A stretch of 64,000 bases of DNA from Nocardia exalbida NBRC 100660 (lineage in GTDB: Bacteria; Actinomycetota; Actinomycetes; Mycobacteriales; Mycobacteriaceae), in the NCBI RefSeq assembly GCF_000308575.1, contig NZ_BAFZ01000099.1:62001-126000 (forward strand). The letters are read 5' to 3'. Shown here piece by piece: positions 33,651 through 43,010 of this stretch (positions are counted from its first letter, which is position 1; every line of letters begins with the position of its first letter). A model generated the notes under the pieces. The model had not been told where the DNA came from and ran no database searches. It worked only from the letters and a program-made list of their open reading frames with translations. Position numbers and translations under genes: made by a program.

Positions 33651-34022
33651 ATGAGGCCACGGCCAACCGCCATCGGGTACTTGCGCCGGGACGTCTCCGG
33701 CGTCTCGCAAACCTGGGACGAGATCCAGATTCGCAGTGTTGCAATGCGGTTCGGGTACGAGCTTGCCAAGACGGTCGTGTTCGGGCCCGAGACCGACAGC
33801 CCCCTGAGTCGTCTATTGAACGTCATCCGCCGTACGGACGTAGACGCGGTGATCGCGCCTGGCCTCAAGCACTTCGGATTCGAGGTGCCCTCGGAATTGG
33901 TCGAGGTCGCCGACGTGGTCACCGTCAATCCCCAGCGCACCTATGCCCGCTGGGCACCCGGATGCAGCGACGGCCGGACATTCAGCGCGGCCGAACATGA
34001 TGCCTGGATCAAAAACCTGTAG
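33651..34022 (+). CDS. Resolvase-N-terminal-like small protein
   Basis: 123 residues. MRPRPTAIGYLRRDVSGVSQ, then LAKTVVFGPETDSPLSRLLNVIRRTDVDAVIAPGLKHFGF follow the strand order of the serine-recombinase catalytic domain (IGYLRvS ... ). The catalytic core is degenerate and no DNA-binding or large-recombinase domain follows. It is more likely a regulatory or decayed derivative than an integrase. ATG at 33651 has AAAGAGG upstream. It is divergent from the XRE triad, and it may belong to the same acquired island. Confidence 0.55.
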   Translation: MRPRPTAIGYLRRDVSGVSQTWDEIQIRSVAMRFGYELAKTVVFGPETDSPLSRLLNVIRRTDVDAVIAPGLKHFGFEVPSELVEVADVVTVNPQRTYARWAPGCSDGRTFSAAEHDAWIKNL

Positions 34023-34198
34023 TCAGCTCGACATTCGAGTACCACGCCGTGCTCATGCCACCTCCGCGATTGCCGTCCGCAGCACTCGCGCGAGCAGACC
34101 CACGGATCGCCGGTTGGCCGCGTAGCCCAGTGGCACCTATCGGGGCCGGCAATCGGCTGGGGGCGATCATCCACCCCGCGCGGAGAGGAGGCCCACGC

Positions 34199-37100
34199 TC
34201 AGGCGATGGTCGCTTGCAGGTGGGAGCCCGCGCGGCCGCGCAGGACGTGCAGGCGGCTGGGGATGCGTTGACGCATCTCGTCCACGTGGCTGACCACGCC
34301 GACCACGCGGCCGCCCGCGCGCAGTTCGTCCAGCACGCCCATCACGGCGTCCAGGGTGTCGGCGTCCAGACCGCCGAAACCCTCGTCGATGAACAAGGTG
34401 TCCAGCACGAGGCCACCGGATTCGGCGGCGACGGTGTCGGCCAGGCCGAGCGCCAGCGACAGCGAGGCCATGAAGGTTTCGCCGCCGGAGAGCGTCTTGG
34501 CCGGGCGGATGGCGCCGGTGTAATCGTCACGGATGTCCAGCCCCAGGCCGCCGCGGCGACCGCGCGGACCGGCTTTGTCCGAGTGGACGAATTCGTAGCG
34601 GCCACCGGACATCCGACGCAACCGCAGCGATCCCGCTTGGGCGACTTCTTCCAAGCGGGCGGCGAGGACGTAGGAGTGCAGGGACATGCGGCGGTTGTTC
34701 GCCCCGCGCCCGGCGACCACGTCGGCGAGACCGTCCAGTTCATCGAACGCGCGCTGGGCCGGGGCGATCCGGTCCACGGCGGCCCAGAGCTGGCCGCCGA
34801 GGTCTTCGAGCTGGCCGGCCCGCCTGCTCGCCTCGGCATGGGTGGCCACCGCCGCGTTGAGCGCGGTCTGCGCGTCCGCCACGAGCGCGTCTAGTTCGGC
34901 CGGATCGCCGGGCTCCTGCTCCGCTGCCGCCCGGATCTCCGGTTCCGCCAGCACCGCTTCCGCCGCGGCTCGGGCACGGTCGGCGGCCACGAGTTCCGCG
35001 TCGATCTCGGCCTGCTGCCGCGAGCTGCGGGACGCGGCGGCGACGACCTTCGCGTAGGCGGTCAAGAGCGCGACATCGTCGCGAGCGGTGACGGCAGCGG
35101 CGGCGAGGCCCAGCGGGTCATCCAGACCAGCGGAGCCGGATGGGACCGTCTCGTCGTCGCCCTCCGGCACGAAGCCTGCTGCGCGCGCGAGGTTCTGGAC
35201 CCGGTCGGCGATTACCGACACCTGCTCTCGCGCCGCCACAGCTTCGGCGCGGGCGTCGCGCAGCGCGGTGGCCTCGCTGACGAGGGCGGCGAGCCGCGCA
35301 CGGCGGCGCTCGATGGTCTGGTCGGCGCCCGCCGCGGTACGCAGCCGTTCGGTGAGTTCGGCCAGCCGCTCCTCGGCGGAGACGATGGTGGCGGCGACCG
35401 CGCTGCGGCGCGCCTCGGATGCGCGCAACTCCTCGTGCAGGCGGGCCTCGCCGTCGCGCAAACGGGTGAGTTCGGCTTCCAGCCCATCGGCGTTCGCGGC
35501 CAGTTCCGAGGTGTCCTCGTAGCGGTCGGTCGCGGTGCGCAGTGCGGCGGCGAGTTCGACGCGGTCGGTATCGCCGCCGCGAGCGATGAGCGCTTCGATC
35601 TCGCGCTCGAGCCCGGTGATGCGGGCCAGCGCGCGGTCGCGGGTGCCCTCCGCGGCGCGCTCGGCCGCCACGGCGGCTTCTTCCTCGTCCTTGGACACCG
35701 CGGCGTCGGTGGGCCGGGCGGGTGCGGGATGCTCCGCCGAACCGCAGACCGCGCACGGACTCCCGTCCACCAATTCGCCGGCCAGTTCAGCGGCCATCCC
35801 GCTGAGCCTGCGCTCGCGCAGATCCAGTACGCGTTCCTTGGTGTCGAGATGCGCGGTGCGGGCGGCGTCGAACTCGATCCGGGCGTGATCGAGCGCGGTG
35901 CGGCGGGCCGCCAGCTCGACCGCGGCCGTCGCGGCGGTCTGTAGCCGCTCGGTCTCCGCGGTGATGCCGGGCAGGGCCGCGGCCGCTTCGGTGGCCTCAC
36001 GCAGCCGGGCCTCGGCCGCGGTGAGCGCGGCGGGCAGTTCGTCACGCCGCGTGGCGAGTTCGGTGACGCGCCGGGCCAGCGTCGCGTCCTCGGTGCGCAG
36101 CGTGGCGAGTTCACCATCGAGCCTGGTTGCGGTGGCGGCATCGGTCCGCACCTCGTCCAGCGCGCCGATCTGCGCGCTCCAGCGCTGGATCGCCGCGTCG
36201 ATGTCGGCATCGTCCCGGACCTGCTCGCCGTCGGGATCGACCAGTTCGGCGCCACCGAGTTCGGCGCTCTCCGGTTCCCGCAGCCTGGCCGCGAGTCGCT
36301 GGGCCGCGGCCTGCTTTTCGCCGTCGCGCCTGCGCTGGGTTTGCACCGCCGAACGCGCTTCGTCGATAGCGGCCGCGACCGGCTCGGCCCGGCGGGCGAG
36401 GGCGAGTTCGGCTTGCAGCTCGGCCCGCCGGGCGGTGCCCGCGGCATAGTCGTCCAGCTGGGCGCGCGCCACGCTCAGGCGGCGACGCAGCTCGCGCAGT
36501 CGGCGCGCCTGTTCGGCCTGCTCCCGGACGCGCGCCGAATCTTGTTGGCAGCGTTGCACCTCCGCGACGGCGGCGGCGAGATCGGCGCGTGCCGTGGCCA
36601 GCAGGTCCTGCGACCATCCGACGCACTCGGCCGGACCGACCGAATCCGCCACTCCGGCCGCCATACCCACTTGCGTGATCAGCCGCTTGACGCCGTCCGC
36701 GCGAGCGTCCAGGTCCGCTTCGGCGGCGCGGCGCTTGTCGGCGAGCCACTGCTCCGCGGTGCCGAAACGTCCGGTGTCGAAGAGCTTTTCGAGCAGTTTC
36801 TCGCGATCTTCGTTCTCCGCGCGCAGGAAGCGGGCGAAATCGCCCTGCGGCAACAGCACCACCTGGAAGAACTGGTCGGCGCTCATGCCGAGCAGGCGCA
36901 GCACCTCCTCGCCGATATCCGGTATCCGGGACAGGTTCTCCCCGCGGCCGTCCAGCCAGGTCAGCGTCGCCTTCGGGTTGATGGTGCGCGTGCCGGTACC
37001 GTCGCGCTTCGCACGCTGGAACTCCGGGCTGCGGGTCAGGCGAACTCGCCGCCCACCCAAGGTCGCCTCCAAGACCACTTGCGGTGGTGTCTGCTCCGGG

Positions 37101-37312
37101 GCGTGATCGGAGTGCAGCCGCTTGCTCTCGCCGCGTGCGCCGGGGACCCTGCCGTAGAGCGCGAACGCGATGGCGTCCAGCACCGTGGTCTTGCCCGCGC
37201 CGGTCTGACCGTGCAGCAGGAACAAGCCGTCGGCGCCGAGCGCGTCGAAGTCGACGACCGTGGTGCCTGCGAACGGACCGAAGGCGGTCATCTCGAGCTT
37301 GTGCAGCCTCAT
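34199..37312 (-). CDS. sbcC: SbcC, ATPase subunit of SbcCD nuclease
   Basis: 1037 residues of the SMC/Rad50 type. Walker A HGQTGAGKTT lies at 34-43. Long charged coiled coils flank a zinc hook CAVC near residue 519. The C-terminal ABC signature LSGGETFMASLSLALGLAD lies near 940, followed by Walker B VLDTLFIDEGFGGLD. With SbcD it opens hairpins and processes double-strand breaks. The start codon gives MRLHKLEMTAFGPF, the conserved N terminus. The sbcD gene lies upstream, 34 bases away, in the same operon. Confidence 0.95.
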   Translation of the reverse strand: MRLHKLEMTAFGPFAGTTVVDFDALGADGLFLLHGQTGAGKTTVLDAIAFALYGRVPGARGESKRLHSDHAPEQTPPQVVLEATLGGRRVRLTRSPEFQRAKRDGTGTRTINPKATLTWLDGRGENLSRIPDIGEEVLRLLGMSADQFFQVVLLPQGDFARFLRAENEDREKLLEKLFDTGRFGTAEQWLADKRRAAEADLDARADGVKRLITQVGMAAGVADSVGPAECVGWSQDLLATARADLAAAVAEVQRCQQDSARVREQAEQARRLRELRRRLSVARAQLDDYAAGTARRAELQAELALARRAEPVAAAIDEARSAVQTQRRRDGEKQAAAQRLAARLREPESAELGGAELVDPDGEQVRDDADIDAAIQRWSAQIGALDEVRTDAATATRLDGELATLRTEDATLARRVTELATRRDELPAALTAAEARLREATEAAAALPGITAETERLQTAATAAVELAARRTALDHARIEFDAARTAHLDTKERVLDLRERRLSGMAAELAGELVDGSPCAVCGSAEHPAPARPTDAAVSKDEEEAAVAAERAAEGTRDRALARITGLEREIEALIARGGDTDRVELAAALRTATDRYEDTSELAANADGLEAELTRLRDGEARLHEELRASEARRSAVAATIVSAEERLAELTERLRTAAGADQTIERRRARLAALVSEATALRDARAEAVAAREQVSVIADRVQNLARAAGFVPEGDDETVPSGSAGLDDPLGLAAAAVTARDDVALLTAYAKVVAAASRSSRQQAEIDAELVAADRARAAAEAVLAEPEIRAAAEQEPGDPAELDALVADAQTALNAAVATHAEASRRAGQLEDLGGQLWAAVDRIAPAQRAFDELDGLADVVAGRGANNRRMSLHSYVLAARLEEVAQAGSLRLRRMSGGRYEFVHSDKAGPRGRRGGLGLDIRDDYTGAIRPAKTLSGGETFMASLSLALGLADTVAAESGGLVLDTLFIDEGFGGLDADTLDAVMGVLDELRAGGRVVGVVSHVDEMRQRIPSRLHVLRGRAGSHLQATIA

Positions 37313-37346
37313 CCCGCCGCGCCTACGCCCGGCTCCGGCAGGACGC

Positions 37347-38522
37347 TCATGCGGTCAGTTCCTCGGCGGCGGCCACCGCGGCCGCCTGCTCCGGCTCCGC
37401 GACGGCGGCGGACAGCGCCCGCTCCAGCCAGCTCATCTCGCTCGAGCTGGGTACACCGCGGACGTCGGTGAGGAAGCTGCGGGCTACTTCGATGTCGCGG
37501 CGGCCGTGCACCCGCTCACGGTAGCGCAGCTCGGGGTTCCCCTCGGGCCGCGCCCATTCGACGTGGACGGCGTAGGGGAACCGTTCGCGCAGTTTGCGCA
37601 TGGCGTCGACCGGGCGGGCGACGTCGGTGAGCACGGCGGATACGTAGTGCTGTTCGGCCGCGCTGTGCTGCGCGCCGTTGAGCAGCTCGTCCAGGGTGCC
37701 GGTCAGTTTGCTCAGGCCCCGTACCGTCGGCAGGTCCCGGCGGCGCACCTCGTGCAGACCGGACGCGTCCAGGTCGATGATCCAGACGGCTTTGCGATGC
37801 GCGTTCTCGCCGAACGAATACGGCAGCGGCGAGCCGGAGTAGCGGACCTGCTCGGCGAGCGTCTGCGGCGAATGCAGGTGGCCGAGCGCCACGTAGTCGA
37901 TGCCGTCGAAGGCGGCCAGCGGGACCGTCTCCACCCCGCCGACCGAGATCGAGCGCTCCGATCCGGTGGATTCCCCGCCGACCACGAAGGCGTGCGCCAG
38001 CACGACCGTCCGCACCCCCGGCCGTCTGGCGATGTCGGCTCGCACCCGCGCCATGGCCGCGTCGAGGATCTCGGCATGCGAACGCGCTTGCGGCACTTCG
38101 AGTTCGGCGCGGGTGATCTCCGGTTCCAGGTACGGGATGCCGTAGAACGCCACCGGTCCGTGCGCGTCCTCGAGCAGAACGGGGTGATCGGCGTCGGCCA
38201 CGGTGGTACGCAGATGCAGCCCGCCCGCAGCGGCGAAACTCGCGCCGGCGCCCAGCCGGGCGGGCGAATCGTGATTCCCCGAGGTGGCGACGATCTGCGC
38301 CCCCGCGGCCCGGATCGCCTCGAATCCGCGGTTGCACACCGCGATCGCGTCGGCGCTCGGAATCGACCGGTCGTACACGTCCCCCGGTAGCACCACCACG
38401 TCGACCGACTCCTCGGCCACCAGCTCCGCGATGGCGGCCAGTGAACGCGCCTGATCGGCAAGCAGATCGACCCCATGGAACGTGCGCCCGATGTGCCAGT
38501 CCGAGGTGTGCAGCATCCGCAT
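37347..38522 (-). CDS. sbcD: SbcD, nuclease subunit of SbcCD
   Basis: 391 residues. Mre11-type metallophosphoesterase motifs are in order: DWH (8-10), GDVYD (47-51), GNHD (82-85), then a distal HAF and GHLH near 212-215. These bind two metal ions and cleave DNA. ATG at 38522 begins MRMLHTSDWHIG, the conserved start; frame codons further upstream give non-conserved sequence. It is the first gene of the sbcD-sbcC operon and divergent from rmuC. Confidence 0.95.
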   Translation of the reverse strand: MRMLHTSDWHIGRTFHGVDLLADQARSLAAIAELVAEESVDVVVLPGDVYDRSIPSADAIAVCNRGFEAIRAAGAQIVATSGNHDSPARLGAGASFAAAGGLHLRTTVADADHPVLLEDAHGPVAFYGIPYLEPEITRAELEVPQARSHAEILDAAMARVRADIARRPGVRTVVLAHAFVVGGESTGSERSISVGGVETVPLAAFDGIDYVALGHLHSPQTLAEQVRYSGSPLPYSFGENAHRKAVWIIDLDASGLHEVRRRDLPTVRGLSKLTGTLDELLNGAQHSAAEQHYVSAVLTDVARPVDAMRKLRERFPYAVHVEWARPEGNPELRYRERVHGRRDIEVARSFLTDVRGVPSSSEMSWLERALSAAVAEPEQAAAVAAAEELTA

Positions 38523-38817
38523 GCCGCGAAACCGTAGGGCAACCCACCGACAGACTTCAATCGCCCCGCCCGCCGCGCCGGGTTTGCCCAGCAAGGGCCC
38601 GGCGTGTCCAGCGGAGGGGACGGACGTGTTCGAGCCGGTCGGCCCGCCGAGCCGAATCCTCACATCTCGCATGGCCTCCCGGATCCCGGCTCCGGATGCC
38701 GAATTCCGGATGGTTCGCCGAACGCGCGGAACACGCTGGCAGAACCGGTGGCCGACCCGATGCCGAACAGTTGCCGGGTGCTCGATCTTGTCGGTGACCT
38801 ACGGCACTATCTGCGCT

Positions 38818-39963
38818 ATGACCGCACCGATGCTCGTCGCACTGACGCTGGTGTTCGCCGCCGGTTTCGGCCTGGGCTGGCTGGGCCACGCCGCACGGGC
38901 CGGGCAGCGCGCCGCGGCGGCGGAAGCGCGGCTCGCGGTCGCCGCCGACAACGAACGGCTGCTCCGGCAGTCGCTCACCGCGGCCAACGAGGATGCCGCG
39001 CGGCGGCATTCGCACGCCGTCGGCGCGATGGTGGAACCGCTGCGCGCGGCGGTGGGGGCGTTGAACGAGCACATCCAGCAGGTGGAGCGGCAGCGGCTCA
39101 CCGCGTATTCCGGCCTGCGCGAACAGGTCGCGAACATGCAGCGCACCTCGCACCTGCTCACCGGGCAGACGGGGCAGCTGGTCGCGGCGCTGCGCGCGCC
39201 CCAGGTCCGGGGCCGATGGGGCGAGATCCAGCTGGAGCGGGTGGTCGAGCTGGCCGGGATGACCAGGCACTGCGACTTCGGCACCCAGGTGACCCGCACC
39301 GGCCGCGACGAGGGAGACCGCACGGTGCGACCGGACCTGGTGGTGCGCCTTTCCGGCGGCAGGCACATCGTGGTGGACGCCAAGGTGCCGTTCGCCGCCT
39401 ACCTGGACGCCTGCGGCACCGACGACCCCGACGTGCGCGCCGAGCTGCTCACCCGGCACGCCAAGCATCTGCGCGCGCATGTCGATCAGCTGTCGGACAA
39501 GGCGTACTGGGCCGCTTTCGATCCCGCGCCGGAATTCGTGGTCTTGTTCGTGCCGGGCGACCCGTTCCTGGACGCGGCCCTGACCACCGACTCGGAGCTG
39601 CTGGAGTACGCGTTCGGTCGCAACGTGATCCTCGCTACCCCGACCACCCTGATCGCGTTGCTGCGCACCATCGCCTTCGGGTGGCGGCAGGAGGCGCTGT
39701 CCAAGGACATGGCCACCGTGCAGCGGTTGGGCCGTGAGCTGTATCACCGGCTGGGCATGACGGGCAAGCACCTGGACCGGCTGGGTACGCAACTCGGCAG
39801 GGCGGTGGAGGCTTTCAACTACACCGTGGCCTCGGTGGAGTCGCGGGTGATGGTCACCGCGCGCAAACTGCACGACCTGGAGATGGCCGAGCAGGAAGTG
39901 CCCGCCATCGGCCGCGTGGATTCCCGGCCCCGCGCGGTGGGCTTCGCCGACGCGGGCGAGTAA
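38818..39963 (+). CDS. rmuC: DNA recombination protein RmuC
   Basis: 381 residues. A hydrophobic N-terminal helix (about 4-22, LVALTLVFAAGFGLGWLG) anchors it, followed by coiled coil to about 115. The RmuC core follows: RGRWGEIQLERVVELAGM, then IVVDAKVPFAAYLDA and VVLFVPGDPFLDAAL. The family limits inversion at DNA repeats and has a restriction-endonuclease-like fold (VVDAKVP is the probable catalytic strand). The ATG at 38818 gives the membrane anchor. It sits divergent from sbcD, grouping DNA-repair functions. Confidence 0.94.
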   Translation: MTAPMLVALTLVFAAGFGLGWLGHAARAGQRAAAAEARLAVAADNERLLRQSLTAANEDAARRHSHAVGAMVEPLRAAVGALNEHIQQVERQRLTAYSGLREQVANMQRTSHLLTGQTGQLVAALRAPQVRGRWGEIQLERVVELAGMTRHCDFGTQVTRTGRDEGDRTVRPDLVVRLSGGRHIVVDAKVPFAAYLDACGTDDPDVRAELLTRHAKHLRAHVDQLSDKAYWAAFDPAPEFVVLFVPGDPFLDAALTTDSELLEYAFGRNVILATPTTLIALLRTIAFGWRQEALSKDMATVQRLGRELYHRLGMTGKHLDRLGTQLGRAVEAFNYTVASVESRVMVTARKLHDLEMAEQEVPAIGRVDSRPRAVGFADAGE

Positions 39964-40012
39964 CCAGGAGTATGGCCGTGCCGCCACGCCGCCACGAGCG
40001 GCGGCAACTAGT

Positions 40013-40885
40013 GTGCATGTCGTGGCTGCTTCCGAACGTGTGCGATCCCGGGTGCCCGCGCCGCAACGCTCGATCCTGCCGTCGGTGCCGGGGATCCCGG
40101 TCGGCGCGGCGATCCTGATCGCGGTTGCCTGCACGTTTCTGGGGTTCCTGATCGATGCCGGCGGCGGCAATAACGAGCTGACCGGCACGTTCGCCGCGCT
40201 GTACATCCTCGGGTGTGTGGCGGCGGTCGCCGCCGTCCGCTATCGCGGCTTGTTCAGCACGATGGTGCTGCCGCCGCTGCTGCTGTTCGTCGCCGTGCCG
40301 CTGGCCTATCAGCAGCTCACCGGCCGTGGCTCGACCTCGCTGAAGGACATCCTGCTGAACCTGGCGATCCCGCTGGTGAACCGGTTCCCCACCATGATGC
40401 TCGCCACGGTGGTCGTCCTGCTGATCGGTGGCGCGCGGATCTATCTGCACCGCCGCGAAGAGGAGTCCACTCGTCCGCCGTCGACCCGCCGCGGCGCGGG
40501 CTGGGGCAAGGCGCCTGCGAAGAACAAGCCCGGCCGTCCGTCCCGCGGTCTCGCGGACTCGTCACGCCGCAAAACCCGCCGTCCGAAGGCGGAGCCCGCC
40601 GAACCCGAGGCGGAGGGCTCGGACGAGTCCACCCCACGGCCGGCCCGCCGACCAGCGGCGCAGGTCGCCGATACCCCGCCGCGCGTCGCACCCGCTCGCC
40701 CGCGGGAAGGACGGGCGCCCGCCAGGGGCGCTACCCGCCCGGCCGGGGCCGTGCCGCGGCCCGAAGGAGAGCCACCGCGCGGCGCGGGCCGTCGCCGCGA
40801 TATGCCCCCGCATCCCCAGCCCAATGTGCGCTACCGCGAACGTGATTCGGGCCGCCCGGAACGGCGCAGGCCGGAGAACCTGTAG
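40013..40885 (+). CDS. DUF6542-type membrane protein with proline/arginine-rich tail
   Basis: About 290 residues. Four hydrophobic segments occur in the N-terminal half (SVPGIPVGAAILIAVACTFLGFLI, LTGTFAALYILGCVAAVAAV, FSTMVLPPLLLFVAVPLAY, FPTMMLATVVVLLIGGARI). Residues 145-290 are Pro/Arg/Ala-rich and presumably cytoplasmic and disordered. This matches the Rv1111c-like protein expected between ychF and ispH. Function is unknown. GTG at 40013 lacks a convincing ribosome-binding site; GTG at 40022 is an alternative. It is convergent with ispH. Confidence 0.72.
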   Translation: MHVVAASERVRSRVPAPQRSILPSVPGIPVGAAILIAVACTFLGFLIDAGGGNNELTGTFAALYILGCVAAVAAVRYRGLFSTMVLPPLLLFVAVPLAYQQLTGRGSTSLKDILLNLAIPLVNRFPTMMLATVVVLLIGGARIYLHRREEESTRPPSTRRGAGWGKAPAKNKPGRPSRGLADSSRRKTRRPKAEPAEPEAEGSDESTPRPARRPAAQVADTPPRVAPARPREGRAPARGATRPAGAVPRPEGEPPRGAGRRRDMPPHPQPNVRYRERDSGRPERRRPENL

Positions 40886-41040
40886 CCGGTCCGCTCGGGC
40901 AAGGCGGCGCGGCCACTGCGCCTGCGGGCGTGACGACCCCACCACGACGCGGCTCGGTATCGGAGGTGTTGCTCATCCCGCATGCACGCGAGAACCGAGG
41001 CGCGCGGACCGGAGTCGGCCCTGTCGGGCGCGGACCGGCG

Positions 41041-42051
41041 TCAGCGACGGGCGTCGCGCAGTTCGCGGGGCAGGGAGAAGACGAGGGTCTCGTTGGCCGT
41101 GGTGACCGGCTGGACCTCGCCGTAGCCGTGCTCGGCCAGCATGTCCAGCACGCCGCGGACCAGGATCTCGGGCACCGATGCCCCCGAGGTGATGCCGATC
41201 GTGCGAACGCCGTCGAGCCAGGCCGGGTCGACCTCACGAGCGAAGTCCACCAGGTACGCGGCCTTGGCGCCCGCACCGAGCGCCACCTCCACCAGGCGCA
41301 CCGAGTTCGACGAATTGCGCGAGCCGACCACGATCACCAAGTCGCATTCCGGCGCCATCGCCTTCACCGCGACCTGGCGGTTCTGCGTGGCGTAGCAGAT
41401 ATCGTCGCTCGGCGGGTCCTGCAGCGCGGGGAAGCGCTCGCGCAGCCGCTGCACCGTCTCCATCGTCTCGTCCACGCTCAACGTGGTCTGCGAGAGCCAG
41501 ATCACCTTCGACTCGTCGCGCACGTTGACGTTGTCCACCGCGCCGGGCCCGTCGACCAGCTGGACGTGCTCGGGCGCCTCACCCGCGGTGCCCTCGACCT
41601 CCTCGTGGCCCTCGTGACCGATCAGCAGGATGTCGTAGTCGTCGCGGGCGAAGCGCTTCGCCTCCTGGTGCACCTTGGTGACCAGCGGACAGGTGGCGTC
41701 GATGGTGTGCAGACTGCGCGCGGCGGCCGAAGCGTGCACCGCGGGCGACACGCCGTGCGCGGAGAACACCACGACCGCGCCCTCGGGGACCTGGTCGGTC
41801 TCGTCGACGAAGATCACGCCGCGGTCGCGCAGCGTCTCCACCACGTGGCGGTTGTGCACGATCTCCTTACGCACGTAGATCGGCGCGCCGTGCTTGTCCA
41901 GCGCCTTCTCGACGGTTTCGACCGCGCGGTCCACGCCGGCGCAGTACCCGCGTGGTTCCGCGAGCAGCACGCGTTTTCCGCCGTCGGCAAGGGCGTTTCC
42001 GACGCCTGCCGAGCGCGCGATTCCGACGTTCAAGGGAATGGCCGAAGACAT
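41041..42051 (-). CDS. ispH: 4-hydroxy-3-methylbut-2-enyl diphosphate reductase
   Basis: 336 residues. The three iron-sulfur cysteines are in RGYCAGVDRA, DATCPLVTKVH and DDICYATQNRQ, with HGVSP and IGHEGHEEVEG as further conserved residues. The last step of the MEP pathway makes IPP and DMAPP from HMBPP using electrons from ferredoxin or flavodoxin. ATG at 42051 (MSSAIPLNVGIARSAG) is chosen; upstream frame MVAVRTYPVG may be promoter. It is the LytB2 (Rv1110) equivalent and divergent from the lipid-droplet-type gene. Confidence 0.97.
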   Translation of the reverse strand: MSSAIPLNVGIARSAGVGNALADGGKRVLLAEPRGYCAGVDRAVETVEKALDKHGAPIYVRKEIVHNRHVVETLRDRGVIFVDETDQVPEGAVVVFSAHGVSPAVHASAAARSLHTIDATCPLVTKVHQEAKRFARDDYDILLIGHEGHEEVEGTAGEAPEHVQLVDGPGAVDNVNVRDESKVIWLSQTTLSVDETMETVQRLRERFPALQDPPSDDICYATQNRQVAVKAMAPECDLVIVVGSRNSSNSVRLVEVALGAGAKAAYLVDFAREVDPAWLDGVRTIGITSGASVPEILVRGVLDMLAEHGYGEVQPVTTANETLVFSLPRELRDARR

Positions 42052-42347
42052 GCCCACAGGATACGTGCGGACCGCGACCACGCCACGTCCGGGAGTTGCC
42101 CGTCACATCCGCGCCGGAGCCGGTGCGTACGGGCCGCGAACTGGGGCGGAGAGCCCGCCGCGGCCGAGTTGCCGACCCGCCGCGCCGAATGTCTCGGACA
42201 CTCCCGCCGGGACCTGCGTTTATTCTCCGCATTATGAGCACAGCGCCGCGCAATTCCCGCCGATCGGCCGGACGCCGCAACCGGCGAATATCGGAACCGG
42301 GCGCGCCCCTCCTTTGCATAACACACCATTTCGGGCAGGCTAGGACC

Positions 42348-43010
42348 ATGTTTCGACCACCCTTTCTGGCCCGCGTCGCCGCCGGCGCAGCCGTATACGC
42401 CCTCGAGGAATCCCGCCGGCTACCCACGGCGGCAATGAATTTCCCGATCACGGCCATCAGTCAGGTACTGCAGACGACGATGCACGTCCAGCAGTTCGTC
42501 ACCAGCCTGGCCCTGAAGGGCGACACGGTGTTCGACCGGCTGTCCAACCACCCGGTCGAGCAGCCGGAGTGGGCCACCTTCGACGAGGACCTCACCGACG
42601 ACCCGAGCCCCACCGCGCATCGCGGCAGTCGATTCGATCTCTTCACCGCCGACGATCCCGAACCGTTCCGCGCGAGCGAGTCCTTCTCCGCCGACGACAC
42701 CCGCGCCGAAGCGACCAACGGCCATGTCGCCTCGGTGACGCGGATCGCCGAGGAGCCGACGGGAGAACCGGAGCCGGGCGACTCGGAAACCGATCCCGAG
42801 CCCGCCGCGGAAGCGCCCGAGATCGCCGAACCGGAGGTCGCCGTCCGCTACGACTACGTCAACATGACCCTGGCCCAGCTGCGCGCCCGGCTGCGCCTGC
42901 TGACGATCGAAGACCTCACCGCGCTGCTGGAGTACGAGCAGCGCACCCGCGCCAGGGCGCCGTTCGTGACCATGCTCACGAACCGGATCGCCACTGTGCA
43001 GGCCCAGTGA
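42348..43010 (+). CDS. Lipid droplet-associated-type protein (Rv1109c-like)
   Basis: 220 residues. The N terminus MFRPPFLARVAAGAAVYALEE then FPITAISQVLQTTMHVQQFVTSLALKGD is an amphipathic region that fits membrane or lipid-droplet binding. The centre is acidic (EPEPGDSETDPEPAAEAPEIAEPE). The end (MTLAQLRARLRLLTIEDLTALLEYEQRTRARAPFVTMLTNRI) is a helical domain. Homologues between ispH and xseA in Rhodococcus and Nocardia are annotated as lipid droplet-associated proteins. The stop overlaps xseA by four bases. Confidence 0.72.
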   Translation: MFRPPFLARVAAGAAVYALEESRRLPTAAMNFPITAISQVLQTTMHVQQFVTSLALKGDTVFDRLSNHPVEQPEWATFDEDLTDDPSPTAHRGSRFDLFTADDPEPFRASESFSADDTRAEATNGHVASVTRIAEEPTGEPEPGDSETDPEPAAEAPEIAEPEVAVRYDYVNMTLAQLRARLRLLTIEDLTALLEYEQRTRARAPFVTMLTNRIATVQAQ

